DNA of 53,818 nt from Pseudohongiella sp. (GTDB lineage: Bacteria; Pseudomonadota; Gammaproteobacteria; Pseudomonadales; Pseudohongiellaceae): positions 1-53,818 of the forward strand of contig JABMOK010000077.1 of assembly GCA_013204155.1 (NCBI GenBank), written 5' to 3'. Numbering within the stretch: the stretch's first letter is position 1; each line of letters starts with the position of its first letter. The translations under genes were made by a program, and so were the position numbers. The notes under the pieces are model-generated. The model saw only the letters and a list, made by a program, of their open reading frames with translations. It ran no database searches and had not been told where the DNA came from. Positions 7,680 to 17,637 of the stretch are shown here, piece after piece.

Positions 7680-9158
7680 TCATCCGACGAATTTATCGCC
7701 CTCTACGTATCTGAGACGGTTGTTGGTTTCCTGAAAAGCCAACATTTCCATGCAAATGTCATTGTACTCTTCAGCGGTAAGTAACTCGGGACACTCTTTC
7801 ATATTCAAGGTAAACCGTACATCATTGCGGGCTGATAAAAAATGTAAATCCTTTTTCTTCGGCAACAGTAATCCTTCCTTTTCGGCACGCTCATATAGCG
7901 GTGTGCCGCGCAATGGGTAGTAAGGAACGAAGAAGAAATATTCTGGCGCGATAAGTCTATTCAACTTTAGGGTTTCACGCATATTGTCCGCAGTTTCCAG
8001 AGGCATCCCGACAATGTTGAACGTCAATCGATGGATGCCGGCATTCTTGCAATTCGCTGCGGCATCAATGATTTGTTGATTTTTCATCTTGCGGCCCAGC
8101 ATCTCCGATCGAAACTTTTCGTCTCCGCTCTCAAGCCCAAACCACATGGTATGGCAGCCAGCTTCAGCGGCTGTCTTACAAAACTCCTCGTTCATTACCT
8201 CAACTCTGGAATTGATGGAAAATGGCAGGCGGATCTTTTCCTTATAAATTTCGAGAAAGGCCCTGACAAACTTTAGATTGGATAAGAATAGCTCATCCCA
8301 GAACTCAAAATACTCTACGTTGTATTTATCCCGGAGTTTTACTAACTCGTTCACCATCTCCTCGGGATCATATTTACGCAGAAAGGTTTTTTTCGTTTTC
8401 CAGCCATCAAGAATCGGTGTGTTGCAGCAATAGGTACAGCGGTAAGGGCAACCACGACCGGTCATCACCGGGAATACCAGTTTTCCTGTCGGTCCGAAAA
8501 TTGAGGTATTTACATCTTCGAAACTGCCATTTTTTGCGTAGATGTCATAATCTGGAAATGGTAGCGCGCTCAGGTCGCCAATCTGGTGAGGCTCGGTCTG
8601 GTAAACCGTCTCGTCATCAAGTTTTTCCCACATGCCATCTACGGGGCCCTCCTTACTGCCTCGCAAAAAATTCACGATATTGCCCATAGCGTATTCACCG
8701 TCGCCCACACAGATGAAATCAACATTGGGATTATCAATTGTTTGCTGCTGGGACAACATCGCCTGGTAGCCACCTACCAGAATAGGAAGATCCGGCATTT
8801 CTGTCTTTAGTGCTGTAAAATAAGGCTCCAAAGCGAACCAATGAGGACTCATGATCGAAAACGCGATCAGGTCTGCATCCAGTTCTTTGATAGTTTTTGC
8901 GTAATTTTCCGGCGAATAATATTCCTCATCACGAAGAATCAGCACCGGTTCCAGAATTACCTCCACCCAGGGAAAGTCTCGTTTCAAATAGGCCGACATG
9001 CTGGAGATGGGTATGGACACTTCGTTTCCGTCCGGCGAGAAAAAACTGAAAACAACCCTGAGCTTTTCTCTCTGACATTTCCCGAACCAACGAGATTTTT
9101 CCTGTGGGTATGGAGGTAGCTCATTACTAACAGCAATTATGTCGACCTTTGAATTCAT
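7680..9158 (-). CDS. B12-binding-domain radical SAM protein
   Basis: The 492-residue protein has an N-terminal cobalamin-binding-like Rossmann region (about 45-170, with LDADLIAFSIMSPHW, LPILVGGYQAML and DFICVGDGE). The radical SAM core follows, with cluster cysteines C237, C241 and C244 in GRGCPYRCTYCCNTP. The later motifs MWFGLESGDEKFR and FNIVGMPLETADN are typical of class B radical SAM enzymes. Members of this group methylate or rearrange unactivated carbons in lipids, antibiotics and hopanoids. Nothing here fixes the substrate. The canonical cobalamin DxHxxG motif was not seen, so B12 may not be bound. It stands alone on the minus strand and is convergent with ectR and the small membrane peptide. 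Confidence 0.85.
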   Translation of the reverse strand: MNSKVDIIAVSNELPPYPQEKSRWFGKCQREKLRVVFSFFSPDGNEVSIPISSMSAYLKRDFPWVEVILEPVLILRDEEYYSPENYAKTIKELDADLIAFSIMSPHWFALEPYFTALKTEMPDLPILVGGYQAMLSQQQTIDNPNVDFICVGDGEYAMGNIVNFLRGSKEGPVDGMWEKLDDETVYQTEPHQIGDLSALPFPDYDIYAKNGSFEDVNTSIFGPTGKLVFPVMTGRGCPYRCTYCCNTPILDGWKTKKTFLRKYDPEEMVNELVKLRDKYNVEYFEFWDELFLSNLKFVRAFLEIYKEKIRLPFSINSRVEVMNEEFCKTAAEAGCHTMWFGLESGDEKFRSEMLGRKMKNQQIIDAAANCKNAGIHRLTFNIVGMPLETADNMRETLKLNRLIAPEYFFFVPYYPLRGTPLYERAEKEGLLLPKKKDLHFLSARNDVRFTLNMKECPELLTAEEYNDICMEMLAFQETNNRLRYVEGDKFVG

Positions 9159-9336
9159 AATGAATTGCCTTTTATATCCAGACGAATAGTAGGGGAATTA
9201 CGTGTACAGTTTATCCGATTCTCAGAAAATTTATAATAACTGCAAGCAAGATTCGCATGCTTATTCACCGAATTCCTCGAAGTCTACCGATTCAAGCTCA
9301 ATCAATCACCGAGATGGTGAGGATATTTACCTAAAG

Positions 9337-9520
9337 GTGGAAGCAGATGTCAGCTACGAGGCGATTCGGCTTTGGCGTAACAAGTTTGAATCGAAACAGG
9401 CTCCGACATTCAGAAGAAGGCATTAAGGATAGGGTAATGCTTTCTCGTTGATGACGTGTTGCTGAAGCTTCAGGGAAGGGGGTATATCGCAGGGTACACA
9501 GGGGACTCACAACAATCGAA
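9337..9520 (+). pseudogene. Relic of an IS6-type transposase
   Basis: Residues VEADVSYEAIRLWRNKF, then FRRRH before a TAA, match in style the N-terminal part of IS6/IS26-family transposases, where an xVSYExIRxWxxKF segment precedes the catalytic domain. After a frameshift around 9425-9440 the next piece reads FLVDDVLLKLQGRGYI, in place of the usual xxDEVxxKxxGxxxYLWRAVD block. Nothing recognisable follows. No terminal repeats are visible. It is a decayed fragment, not an active element. Confidence 0.4.
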
Positions 9521-9735
9521 GTACAATTTGGCCGCTTTATGCATACCGGGTTTGATGCCCGGGGTTCAAGAACTTCCATTTGGTTCTACAGATAGTTGTT
9601 TAAGCGGCGCGAGTTTGGGTATTCGATGGCGCCATTGGCCGCCAGCTTACGCTATTCGAGGGCGTCGATCTTGCACACCAATACAAATAGGCAAGCCACT
9701 ACCGGCCACAGAGAACCAATCCAGCAACTTAAACC
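9521..9735. other. Intergenic stretch without a supported gene
   Basis: This lies between the IS6-type relic and the Lys/Ala-rich gene. Overlapping open frames on both strands have no ribosome-binding sites and no recognisable domain. It may be more decayed mobile-element sequence, but nothing can be assigned. Confidence 0.3.
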
Positions 9736-10257
9736 TTATTTTCCCTTGGCCGCCTTGCGCTTGACCGCGGCTTTTTTAGCCCGGCTGGCTCTGGCAACGG
9801 CTTCGGCTTTTAATTTCTTTTCCCAATCTTTTTCAAACTGCAGCAACAGCTTGGCGCGAGCGGCCAACTTCCGATCGAAAGGCTTTGCCGCATGTAATTT
9901 ACTTTCGGCGGTAAGCATAATATTTTTTGCTTCCTGCAAAGACTTGCCCAACAACAAACTGGCCGCTCTGGTTTTTTTCAATTGATCTGCAGCAGTTCTC
10001 GAACTGGTCTTGCCGGCGTGCACGGCCGCCTTGGCCGCCTTGGCTTTGGTTTTAGTGAATTGGGCTTGAACCGCTTTCATTTTCTTGCGCGCGCTGGACA
10101 GCTCTTTCTGATGCGAGGCAACATAGTTATCGCGCGCCTTGCTGATCTTGCCCTGGATTGAGTGGAACTGTTCTTCCAGTTCTTCAACCATATGTTTAGC
10201 CGCATTTTTTGTCGCCGTAGCGCTATTTTTACTTGCCGGATTAGTTGCTGTTGCCAT
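9736..10257 (-). CDS. Lys/Ala-rich histone-H1-like protein
   Basis: A 173-residue protein very rich in lysine and alanine, with no cysteine and no hydrophobic segment. A charged helical middle part (about 25-150, with heptad-like spacing) is flanked by a basic C-terminal tail (RASRAKKAAVKRKAAKGK). This resembles bacterial histone-H1-like and AlgP-type proteins that bind DNA without sequence specificity, or phasin-like coiled coils. The two cannot be told apart by eye. The start is the ATG at 10257, with GAGGAAAAT just upstream. It follows the aldolase gene by 73 bases on the same strand but need not be co-transcribed. Confidence 0.7.
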   Translation of the reverse strand: MATATNPASKNSATATKNAAKHMVEELEEQFHSIQGKISKARDNYVASHQKELSSARKKMKAVQAQFTKTKAKAAKAAVHAGKTSSRTAADQLKKTRAASLLLGKSLQEAKNIMLTAESKLHAAKPFDRKLAARAKLLLQFEKDWEKKLKAEAVARASRAKKAAVKRKAAKGK

Positions 10258-10330
10258 GATATTTTCCTCTGTCGTGGAGGCGAATCGCGCCGAATTAAAT
10301 TATCCAAGCTGCTTGTGCTTACTGTAAAAA

Positions 10331-11353
10331 CTACCCTTCCTGCTCCATTTCCTTGCTGTATTCACCCTTCATTGCGCAATGATTCAAGCGCGCTCTCTTC
10401 AGCAATGCCTGCTGCGCCGCCGTCTCATTTTCTGACTTCCCTTGCCAGGCCATTAAGGCGGGTTGCTGCAATGCACGGCCATAGGAAATTGTTAAAAGCC
10501 AACTCGCACGAGCGGGCAGTTGATTAATCCCATTCAAATTCTCGGTAGCCTCTTCGGGACCCTGACCACCGGAGAGAAAGTTGATGCTGGGCACCGAGGC
10601 AGGAACCGTGCGCTGGAGGACCTTGAGTGTCGCGGCCGCCACTTCCTCGGGTCTGGCCCGACGACAGTCTTTGCCGGGCATCACCATATTTGGTTTTAGA
10701 ATCATCAGTTCTGGAATTACATGGTGGCGATGCAACGCAGCAAAAACGGCTTGCTGAACCTTTTCAGTAACTTCCGCATGTCTGTCGATATCGTGTGTAC
10801 CGTCCATTAGAACCTCGGGCTCGACGATTGGCACCAGTCCTTCAGACTGACATACAGCGGCGTAGCGCGCCAATACTTCAGCATTCGCCTCTATGCCATG
10901 AGTCGAAGGTGCACCATTTTCCAGCGAATACACTTCTCGCCATTTGGCGAAGCGTGTGCCCTGCCGCTTATAGCCTTGTAGTCGTTCTGCCAGCCCATCC
11001 AGACCAAAGGTAATTAGATCACCGGGGGAAAGCGCGAGCGGCCCCTTACCCTTGTCTACTTTTATGCCGGGGACGATGCCCTGTTGTCGCAATGCTTCTA
11101 CTATTGAATCCCCGCTATCTGTAGCCTGACCAAGGGTTTCCTCGAAAAGAATTATGCCGCTTATGTAGTCGCCCAAACCCGGGGTAGTTGCCATTAGACT
11201 GCGCCAGCAGCGACGAGTCTCTTCGGTAGATTCTACATTGATCTGCTGGAAACGTTTTTCGATGGTACCCGCACTTTCATCCGCCGCCAGAACACCACGA
11301 CCGTCTTGCACCATGTCGCGGATACTTGCCTCTAGCTCACTGAGATATTGCAT
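10331..11353 (-). CDS. Fructose-bisphosphate aldolase, class I
   Basis: A Schiff-base aldolase that cleaves fructose-1,6-bisphosphate to dihydroxyacetone phosphate and glyceraldehyde-3-phosphate, and does the reverse in gluconeogenesis. The N-terminus GRGVLAADESAGTIEKRF (19-36), the segment IVPGIKVDKG (93-102), VPIVEPEVL (174-182) and the catalytic lysine K220 in LMILKPNMVMPG are all class I features. INFLSGGQGPEEATENLN closes the phosphate site. Length (340) is normal for the eukaryote-like class I enzymes found in many proteobacteria. It lies 30 bases after the copper ATPase gene on the same strand, so it may be read from the copper operon, but no functional link is evident. Confidence 0.93.
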   Translation of the reverse strand: MQYLSELEASIRDMVQDGRGVLAADESAGTIEKRFQQINVESTEETRRCWRSLMATTPGLGDYISGIILFEETLGQATDSGDSIVEALRQQGIVPGIKVDKGKGPLALSPGDLITFGLDGLAERLQGYKRQGTRFAKWREVYSLENGAPSTHGIEANAEVLARYAAVCQSEGLVPIVEPEVLMDGTHDIDRHAEVTEKVQQAVFAALHRHHVIPELMILKPNMVMPGKDCRRARPEEVAAATLKVLQRTVPASVPSINFLSGGQGPEEATENLNGINQLPARASWLLTISYGRALQQPALMAWQGKSENETAAQQALLKRARLNHCAMKGEYSKEMEQEG

Positions 11354-11383
11354 TTTTTGTACCTGGCATAGTGTTCATTGCCT

Positions 11384-13810
11384 TTATAGCTTCACTCGTC
11401 TAAGTCTAAGGGAGTTGGTGATCACAGAAACCGAGCTAAAGCTCATTGCCGCCGCCGCGATCATCGGTGATAGCAGCATGCCAAAGTCCGGGTATAGAAT
11501 TCCTGCGGCGATTGGAATGCCCGCGGCATTATAGAAAAAAGCAAAGAACAGATTCTGCCGAATATTGCGCATGGTCGCCTGACTCAAGCGTCTCGCGCGA
11601 ACGATGCCGCGCAAATCTCCCTTCACCAGAGTGACTGCTGCACTTTCCATCGCCACATCTGTGCCCGTGCCCATAGCTATGCCAACATGGGCCTGTGCCA
11701 GTGCCGGGGCGTCGTTAATACCATCACCGGCCATGGCAACGATATGCCCCTGTGCTTGCAGTTGCTTAATGATTTCGGCTTTTTGATCGGGTAAAACTTC
11801 AGCCTGCACCTGATCGATATTAAGTTTGCTGGCGACGGCATTTGCCGTGGCGCGGCTATCGCCGGTGAGCATGACTATTTTTATCCCCGCCCCATGTAAA
11901 TCACGAATGGCTTCCGGGGTTGACTCCTTGATTGGATCGGCCACACCAATCAAGCCCGCGGCCTTGCCATCGATAGCAATTAACATCACGATCATGCCAT
12001 CGGCTCTTTGTTGATCCGCCTGTTCTGATAAGGCTTGGGTATCGATTCCCTGGCTCTGCAACAGTTTACTATTGCCTAGGGCCACTCGCTGGCCATCGAC
12101 TTCGCCGGTGACGCCCTGGCCGGTTACCGACTGGAAGTTACTGGCCTTCATTAACTCGAGGCCTTTGTCCTGTGCACCCAACACGATAGCCTCCGCCAGG
12201 GGATGTTCGCTGGCGCGCTCGAGACTGGCGGCCAGACTCAATACTTTTTCCTCAGTGAAGCCTGGCTCTGCCTGCACGGCTACCAGTTTTGGCCTGCCCT
12301 CGGTCAGGGTTCCGGTCTTATCCACTACCAGGATGTCGACTTTTTCCATGATCTCAAGCGCTTCAGCGTTCTTGATGAGTACCCCAGCCAAAGCGCCGCG
12401 CCCGGTTCCCACCATGATAGAAATCGGTGTCGCTAATCCCAGCGCGCAGGGGCAGGCGATAATAAGCACGGCAACCGCATTGACAACCGCATAGGCCAGA
12501 CGCGGTTCTGGGCCCCATATCCACCAACAGAAAAAGGAAATCACGGCACAGGCAACTACAGCTGGAACAAAATAGGCAGCCACCAAGTCGGCCAGTTTCT
12601 GAATCGGTGCGCGCGAACGTTGTGCTTCGGCAACCATATTGATGATTTGCGCGAGCAAGGAATCGGAGCCGACTTTTTCTACCCGCATTAATAAACCGCC
12701 GGTTCCATTAACGGTAGCACCGATCAATTTTTCACCGGCCAGCTTTGCCACCGGAATGGGCTCGCCGGTAACCATGGATTCATCCACATTGCTTTCGCCT
12801 TCGATGACCGATCCATCTACCGGGATCTTCTCGCCGGGTCGAACGCGCAAGATGTCACCCGGTTGCACCTGATCCAGCGGGATGTCTTCTTCTTTGCCAT
12901 CGCTACGTACAATGCGCGCCGAGCTTGGCGCCAGCCCAAGCAGCATCTGAATAGCCGCATTGGTTCGGGAGCGGGCGCGGAGTTCAAGCACCTGCCCCAG
13001 CAGCACCAGCGCGATGATTACCGCCGCCGCCTCAAAGTAGACATCTACCACGCCTTCGATTTGCATAACAGGCGGGAAGATTTGCGGCAGCAGCAAAGCC
13101 ACCACACTGTAAATCCACGCGACCGAGACGCCCAGCGCAATCAGGGTGAACATATTGAGATTCCAGGATACGAGGGATTGCCAGCCACGGACAAAGAACG
13201 GCCAGCCTCCCCACAACACCACCGGTGTTGCCAGCACAAATTCCAACCATTGAACCGCGTGCATTGAAAGCCCACTGGGCAACCATGCCGGCATCATATC
13301 CGCTGTCATGGCCAGCACGAACACCGGAAAAGCCAATACCGAACTAATCCAGAAGCGACGACTCATGTCGATGAGTTCTTCGTTTTCCTCCTCGACCAGC
13401 ACTGTTGTCGCCTCTAGTGCCATACCGCACTTGGGGCAATTACCGGGATGATCCTGCACGACTTCGGGATGCATGGGACAGGTGTATTCGGTTTTCGACG
13501 TCGCTACAGGCAAGCCCATTGATTCCAATGCCATACCACACTTGGGGCAGCTGCCTGGTCCCTGCTGTTGAATTTCCAGGTGCATCGGGCAGGTGTAGAT
13601 ACTTGACTTGTCCTGGCCTTGATCGGCCGGCAGGTTTTTTTTGTTCAAATAGTGCTCGGGCTGCTGTCTGAATTTTTCCAGACAGCCAGCACAACAAAAG
13701 TAATAATGCTTATCGACATAGTCGTAGCTGTGTTCGGCATTACTCGAAACCACCATACCGCAAACAGGATCATGGTGCTGCGGGCTTTCTGTCTCTGGCT
13801 TGACCGTCAT
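11384..13810 (-). CDS. Cu+-exporting P1B-type ATPase with YHS and two HMBD domains
   Basis: Pumps monovalent copper out of the cytoplasm, for detoxification or to supply periplasmic and membrane cuproenzymes. The N-terminus has a YHS domain (12-55, DPVCGMVV and FCCAGC) and then two heavy-metal-binding repeats (72-96 and 109-133, each YTCPMH...CPKCGMALE). It lacks the usual CxxC ferredoxin-like HMA domains. The ATPase core has the phosphatase loop TGEP (347-350), the metal-path CPC (452-454), the phosphorylated D496 in DKTGTLTEG, and [10 protein letters not shown]. Eight membrane helices are expected. It follows copB by 70 bases. Its place downstream of cbb3 oxidase genes suggests either a CopA (efflux) or a CcoI/CopA2-like (oxidase assembly) role; sequence reading does not decide. 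Confidence 0.93.
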   Translation of the reverse strand: MTVKPETESPQHHDPVCGMVVSSNAEHSYDYVDKHYYFCCAGCLEKFRQQPEHYLNKKNLPADQGQDKSSIYTCPMHLEIQQQGPGSCPKCGMALESMGLPVATSKTEYTCPMHPEVVQDHPGNCPKCGMALEATTVLVEEENEELIDMSRRFWISSVLAFPVFVLAMTADMMPAWLPSGLSMHAVQWLEFVLATPVVLWGGWPFFVRGWQSLVSWNLNMFTLIALGVSVAWIYSVVALLLPQIFPPVMQIEGVVDVYFEAAAVIIALVLLGQVLELRARSRTNAAIQMLLGLAPSSARIVRSDGKEEDIPLDQVQPGDILRVRPGEKIPVDGSVIEGESNVDESMVTGEPIPVAKLAGEKLIGATVNGTGGLLMRVEKVGSDSLLAQIINMVAEAQRSRAPIQKLADLVAAYFVPAVVACAVISFFCWWIWGPEPRLAYAVVNAVAVLIIACPCALGLATPISIMVGTGRGALAGVLIKNAEALEIMEKVDILVVDKTGTLTEGRPKLVAVQAEPGFTEEKVLSLAASLERASEHPLAEAIVLGAQDKGLELMKASNFQSVTGQGVTGEVDGQRVALGNSKLLQSQGIDTQALSEQADQQRADGMIVMLIAIDGKAAGLIGVADPIKESTPEAIRDLHGAGIKIVMLTGDSRATANAVASKLNIDQVQAEVLPDQKAEIIKQLQAQGHIVAMAGDGINDAPALAQAHVGIAMGTGTDVAMESAAVTLVKGDLRGIVRARRLSQATMRNIRQNLFFAFFYNAAGIPIAAGILYPDFGMLLSPMIAAAAMSFSSVSVITNSLRLRRVKL

Positions 13811-13880
13811 AGCGCAATCCTTTTAGTGAATGGTGTCGGCTGTTCTCTAAACCCATTAAAAATTGGCACAGATCCTGGCG

Positions 13881-14846
13881 TCAACGCCAGAAACGAAATC
13901 CAGCAACCCATCTTGTCTCCCGCCTATTGAGCCCAAATCCGATTCTGGCGAAATCGGCCGTCTCGCCAAATTTCGCTTCCCGCTCAATACCCAGATAAGG
14001 GGCGAACTGGCGATTAATCTGATACTGCAAGCGCAGACCTAAAATACTATTGGATAGTCCACTACCAATACTTTTCTCTTTATCCGCCTTGCCATAGACA
14101 TTGAAGTCGATACGCGGTTTTAGCGTCAACTTTTGGTTCAGGCGTGCTTCATATTCAGCCTCGAAGCTGAACGCTGTTCTTCCCTTTTCTCCGGCAAAAA
14201 CCGTGGCATGAACATCAAACCAATAGGGAGCCAAACCCTGAACGCCCGCCGCCAACCAGCTTCGTGCGGGGCCATTGCCATTATCAATACGCACTCCAAA
14301 TTGTGCGTCCCAGAACTTTGTTGCCGCGTAGGACCAAAGCAGTTCCGATTTACTCTCTCCCAGCGAACTTCCTTCTAATTCACCTTCTGTTTTTAGCACA
14401 AAATGATTATAGGTTTCACCATACCAGACCTGAACATCGAAGCGGGTAGCATCGCTACGCTGCTTATCCAGTTGTTCGAATCGATTAAATAGCAATCGGC
14501 TAAAACTCTGCTCATCAGCCAGGCTTGCTTGCTCTGAGACTGGCAAGGCATAGGGGCCTCGCTCACGCTCATAGCCGTTGGAATACTCATGCGGACTCCG
14601 ACTGGCGGTTGCCACTTGCCCCGTTTCCATGTTCATGTTCATGTTTTCATGATCCATGTTCTCGTGATCCATGACTTGCGGGCTTTCGGCGTCTTCGTCT
14701 GCTACCGGCTCAGGGATGACATGCTGAGTATGATCGGCGTGCGCATCCGTGTCCTGCGCCAGAGTAGCCGGAATAAAGCAGAACAATCCAAAAACCATAC
14801 TCAGCAAGATTAAGCACTGTCGATTCAATGACGAACGCATTTTCAT
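13881..14846 (-). CDS. copB: Copper resistance outer-membrane protein CopB
   Basis: A periplasm-facing outer-membrane beta-barrel that works with CopA to bind excess copper. The chosen ATG at 14846 overlaps the copA stop (ATGA), giving 321 residues with signal peptide (CLILLSMVFGLFCFIPATLAQ). A Met/His/Asp-rich segment follows (HADHTQHVIPEP, then repeated MDHENM units), a likely copper-binding tail. The conserved barrel part follows (RFDVQVWYGETYNHF, then SYAATKFWDAQFGVRIDNG) up to the C-terminal WVAGFRFWR with terminal aromatic residues. The open frame extends 22 codons further upstream, but that part lies within copA and has no start signal. Confidence 0.93.
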   Translation of the reverse strand: MKMRSSLNRQCLILLSMVFGLFCFIPATLAQDTDAHADHTQHVIPEPVADEDAESPQVMDHENMDHENMNMNMETGQVATASRSPHEYSNGYERERGPYALPVSEQASLADEQSFSRLLFNRFEQLDKQRSDATRFDVQVWYGETYNHFVLKTEGELEGSSLGESKSELLWSYAATKFWDAQFGVRIDNGNGPARSWLAAGVQGLAPYWFDVHATVFAGEKGRTAFSFEAEYEARLNQKLTLKPRIDFNVYGKADKEKSIGSGLSNSILGLRLQYQINRQFAPYLGIEREAKFGETADFARIGFGLNRRETRWVAGFRFWR

Positions 14847-16591
14847 GTCACCACCACCTGACGGAACATGCCTGCATCCATATGAAACAGTAAGTGGCAA
14901 TGGAATGCCCAACGTCCGAGCGCATCTGCGGTTACCAGAAAACTAAGCCGCTGAGCAGGCTGCACAAGAATCGTGTGCCGGCGAGCCATGAACTCGCCCT
15001 GATCGTTTTCCAATTCGCTCCACATACCGTGCAGATGCATAGGATGCATCATCATCGTGTCGTTGTGCACGATCACTCGCAGGCGCTCACCCTGGGTGAA
15101 ATGAATAGGCGTAGATTGACCATATTCCAGGCCATCAATTGACCAGGAGTAGCGCTCCATATTACCGGTGAGGTGCAATTCGATTTCACGTTCTGGCCCA
15201 CGAGAATCTAAAGGACCACCAACAGTTCGAAGATCGGCGAGCGTGAGTACACGCCGGCCATTGTTACGCAGTCCTACGCCAGGATCATCAAGATTTGTTC
15301 TGGGCGCATCAACTCGCATATCGGTGCTGGCCGCATATTCAGACGAGGCATGCCGCACTTGCTTCGAGGGTATGGCCAGCGCGTCGGCGTGCTGATTGTG
15401 CTCCATGACCATTGCGCCAGCGCCCATCCCCTCCATGGCCGAATGCTCCATTCCTCCCATCATGTCTACCATGCCAAGCCAATCGGGCTGACTTAATTCC
15501 GGCACAGCGGCGACCAAGCCGGGCTGGCTGCTGAGTGTTCCCCGTGCAAAACCGGTCCTCTCCATGGATTCAGCAAAAATGGTGTAAACATCCTCTCTCG
15601 GCTCAACAATAACGTCATAGGTCTCGCCGGATCCGAAGCGGAATTCGTCCACCGTGACCGGCTCAACATCGACACCGTCGGCTTGCACCACGGTCATCTG
15701 CAGATTCGGAATGCGCACATCATAAAAAGTGTTGCTTGCGGAATTTATAAACCGTAGCCGTATTCGCTCCCCTGGAGAAAAAAGCTTTGTATGGTTTCCG
15801 GCAGGTGTAGTGCCGTTCAAAAGAAAGGTTAGAGTATGGGCAGACAGATCCGAGAGATCCGTCGGATTCATGCGCATCTCGTTCCACATCCGGCGTTTCT
15901 CAAATGCCGCTTTGAGCCCCATGCTTTTCACATCTCGATACAGTTGCAGCAGAGTAGGTTGGTTGAAATTATAATAGTCGCTCGGGGTTTTCAGCTTTTC
16001 GAATATGCGCCAGGGATCTTCGTCAGACCAATCAGACAGCTGCATGACATAATCACGGTCGGCCTGAATGTGTTCGCCATCTCTTGGAGTAATGATTATT
16101 GCCCCATAGATACCGGTCATTTCCTGAAAGCCGGAATGGGAGTGATACCAATAGGTGCCGCTTTGTTGAATTTTGAATCGGTAGGTAAATGTTTCCCCCG
16201 GCGCTATTCCCTTAAAGCTGATGCCGGGAACACCGTCCATATCGAAAGGCAGAATCAAGCCATGCCAATGAATAGACGTTGATTCCTTAAGATGGTTAGT
16301 AATTCGGATGGTGACCGTATCACCTTCTCGCCAACGCAGGGTCGGTGCCGGAATAGAGCCATTAATGGTGGTAGCGATCCGGCTTTTGCCCGTGAAGTTT
16401 ACCGCTGATTCGGCGATATTAAGTTCAAACTCGGTACCGGAGAGTTGTGGGGTGGAGGTTGACAATATCCCTTGCGCTGCCGCTAACCTCGACTGCACAC
16501 CTAGCATCACTCCGCCCAGGGCTAAACCCTGAACAAAGCGTCGGCGAGGTAGTTTCGATTGATTATCTGCTGGCAGAAAATTGAGTTTCAT
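14843..16591 (-). CDS. copA: CopA/PcoA-type multicopper oxidase
   Basis: A periplasmic multicopper oxidase that oxidises Cu+ and protects against copper. A twin-arginine signal (LPRRRFVQGLALGG, about 14-27) directs folded export. The copper-ligand motifs are complete: HWHG (SIHWHGLILPFDMDG), HSH (WYHSHSGFQEMTG), HPMHLHG, and HCHLLFHMDAGM with the HCH/H type 1 arrangement. A methionine-rich insertion (MVDMMGGMEHSAMEGMGAG) is typical of PcoA proteins and may pre-bind Cu+. Length 582 is normal. It is the first gene of a copA-copB-ATPase set and overlaps copB by 4 bases. A 161-base gap separates it from ccoP and could hold its own promoter. Confidence 0.95.
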   Translation of the reverse strand: MKLNFLPADNQSKLPRRRFVQGLALGGVMLGVQSRLAAAQGILSTSTPQLSGTEFELNIAESAVNFTGKSRIATTINGSIPAPTLRWREGDTVTIRITNHLKESTSIHWHGLILPFDMDGVPGISFKGIAPGETFTYRFKIQQSGTYWYHSHSGFQEMTGIYGAIIITPRDGEHIQADRDYVMQLSDWSDEDPWRIFEKLKTPSDYYNFNQPTLLQLYRDVKSMGLKAAFEKRRMWNEMRMNPTDLSDLSAHTLTFLLNGTTPAGNHTKLFSPGERIRLRFINSASNTFYDVRIPNLQMTVVQADGVDVEPVTVDEFRFGSGETYDVIVEPREDVYTIFAESMERTGFARGTLSSQPGLVAAVPELSQPDWLGMVDMMGGMEHSAMEGMGAGAMVMEHNQHADALAIPSKQVRHASSEYAASTDMRVDAPRTNLDDPGVGLRNNGRRVLTLADLRTVGGPLDSRGPEREIELHLTGNMERYSWSIDGLEYGQSTPIHFTQGERLRVIVHNDTMMMHPMHLHGMWSELENDQGEFMARRHTILVQPAQRLSFLVTADALGRWAFHCHLLFHMDAGMFRQVVVT

Positions 16592-16752
16592 GGTTTACAG
16601 CGCCCTGTTGCCAGCAATGAGAATCCTTGCTGCTCGCCTCTTCCAAAAAACAGGCTTATGAATAAAACTGATTGCAGAGCCAAACTTCACCGCCGCGGGC
16701 AATGTATCCAAGCGTAATTTACTTACGCTTATGACGACATCCCAAAGAGCGG

Positions 16753-17637
16753 TTATCGTGCCAGCATTGCCACCAGCAACTTTATCTGTGCATCATCGAG
16801 GCGCTGCGCGAAAGCCGGCATGATACCATTTCTACCGGCGGCGATCGAGGCCTTCACCGTTTTCAAATCACCTCCATAAAGCCAGATGTCGTCAATCAGA
16901 CTTGGTGCGCCGAGCAAAATATTTCCACTGCCATCAGCCCCATGGCAGGCCACACAATTCTGATCGTAGACAAGCTTACCAGCATGAGACTCGGAAACAC
17001 TGTCTCCTAACTGAATAATATAATCCGCTACCTGATTTATGTTCTCATCACCAAGAATTGCCTGCCAGGCAAGCATATTGGCATTGCGACCGCCACGAAT
17101 GGTTTGTTCGATCTGCTCGGCGCTGGATCCCCACTGCCATTCCACGTCCACCAGATTAGGAAAGAGTGAGGCCTGGCCCCTGGCATCGGGGCCATGGCAG
17201 GCCGAACATTCGCGCTTGTAGATACGCTCGGCGGTCTGCATCAGGTCCAAATCATTCTGTATTCCTGCCAGACTGGTTGCGACTATTTCAGCTCTTGCCT
17301 CGGCGAAATTCTGTTCGAAGTTTTCATAACTATCGGCCACTCGAGAGCCCTGAGACCAATTCAACAAACCCGGATAAGAACCCAGACCCGGAAAAAGCAT
17401 CAGGTAGATTAGGGAAAAAACCAGAGTAGACAGTAACATCCAGAACCACCACAGCGGCGGCGCGTTGGAACCCTCGCGCAAATCATTATCCCAAACCGGC
17501 TCGGATTCCGGATCAACTTTTTTGTTGGCATCGGCTGCGAAGTAGATGCTAATCGTTAACCACAGCAACGCGGCAAGCGACACCACCGTAAGAACGATAA
17601 TCCAGCCACTCCAGAAACCTGTTGGCAAATCAGCCAT
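16753..17637 (-). CDS. ccoP: cbb3-type cytochrome c oxidase, diheme subunit CcoP
   Basis: The diheme electron-entry subunit of the high-affinity cbb3 oxidase. There are two N-terminal membrane helices (about 10-33 and 63-84), the longer CcoP architecture, then two c-type domains with CSACH (144-148) and CVACH (228-232). Distal methionines are likely in NANMLAW and NGIMPAF. Length 294 is normal. The start overlaps the end of the small ccoQ-like frame by 8 bases. It is the last gene of ccoNOQP. Confidence 0.95.
   Translation of the reverse strand: MADLPTGFWSGWIIVLTVVSLAALLWLTISIYFAADANKKVDPESEPVWDNDLREGSNAPPLWWFWMLLSTLVFSLIYLMLFPGLGSYPGLLNWSQGSRVADSYENFEQNFAEARAEIVATSLAGIQNDLDLMQTAERIYKRECSACHGPDARGQASLFPNLVDVEWQWGSSAEQIEQTIRGGRNANMLAWQAILGDENINQVADYIIQLGDSVSESHAGKLVYDQNCVACHGADGSGNILLGAPSLIDDIWLYGGDLKTVKASIAAGRNGIMPAFAQRLDDAQIKLLVAMLAR

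Noticed and set aside
9596..9985. 129-residue plus-strand frame
   Set aside because: Mostly the reverse strand of the Lys/Ala-rich gene.
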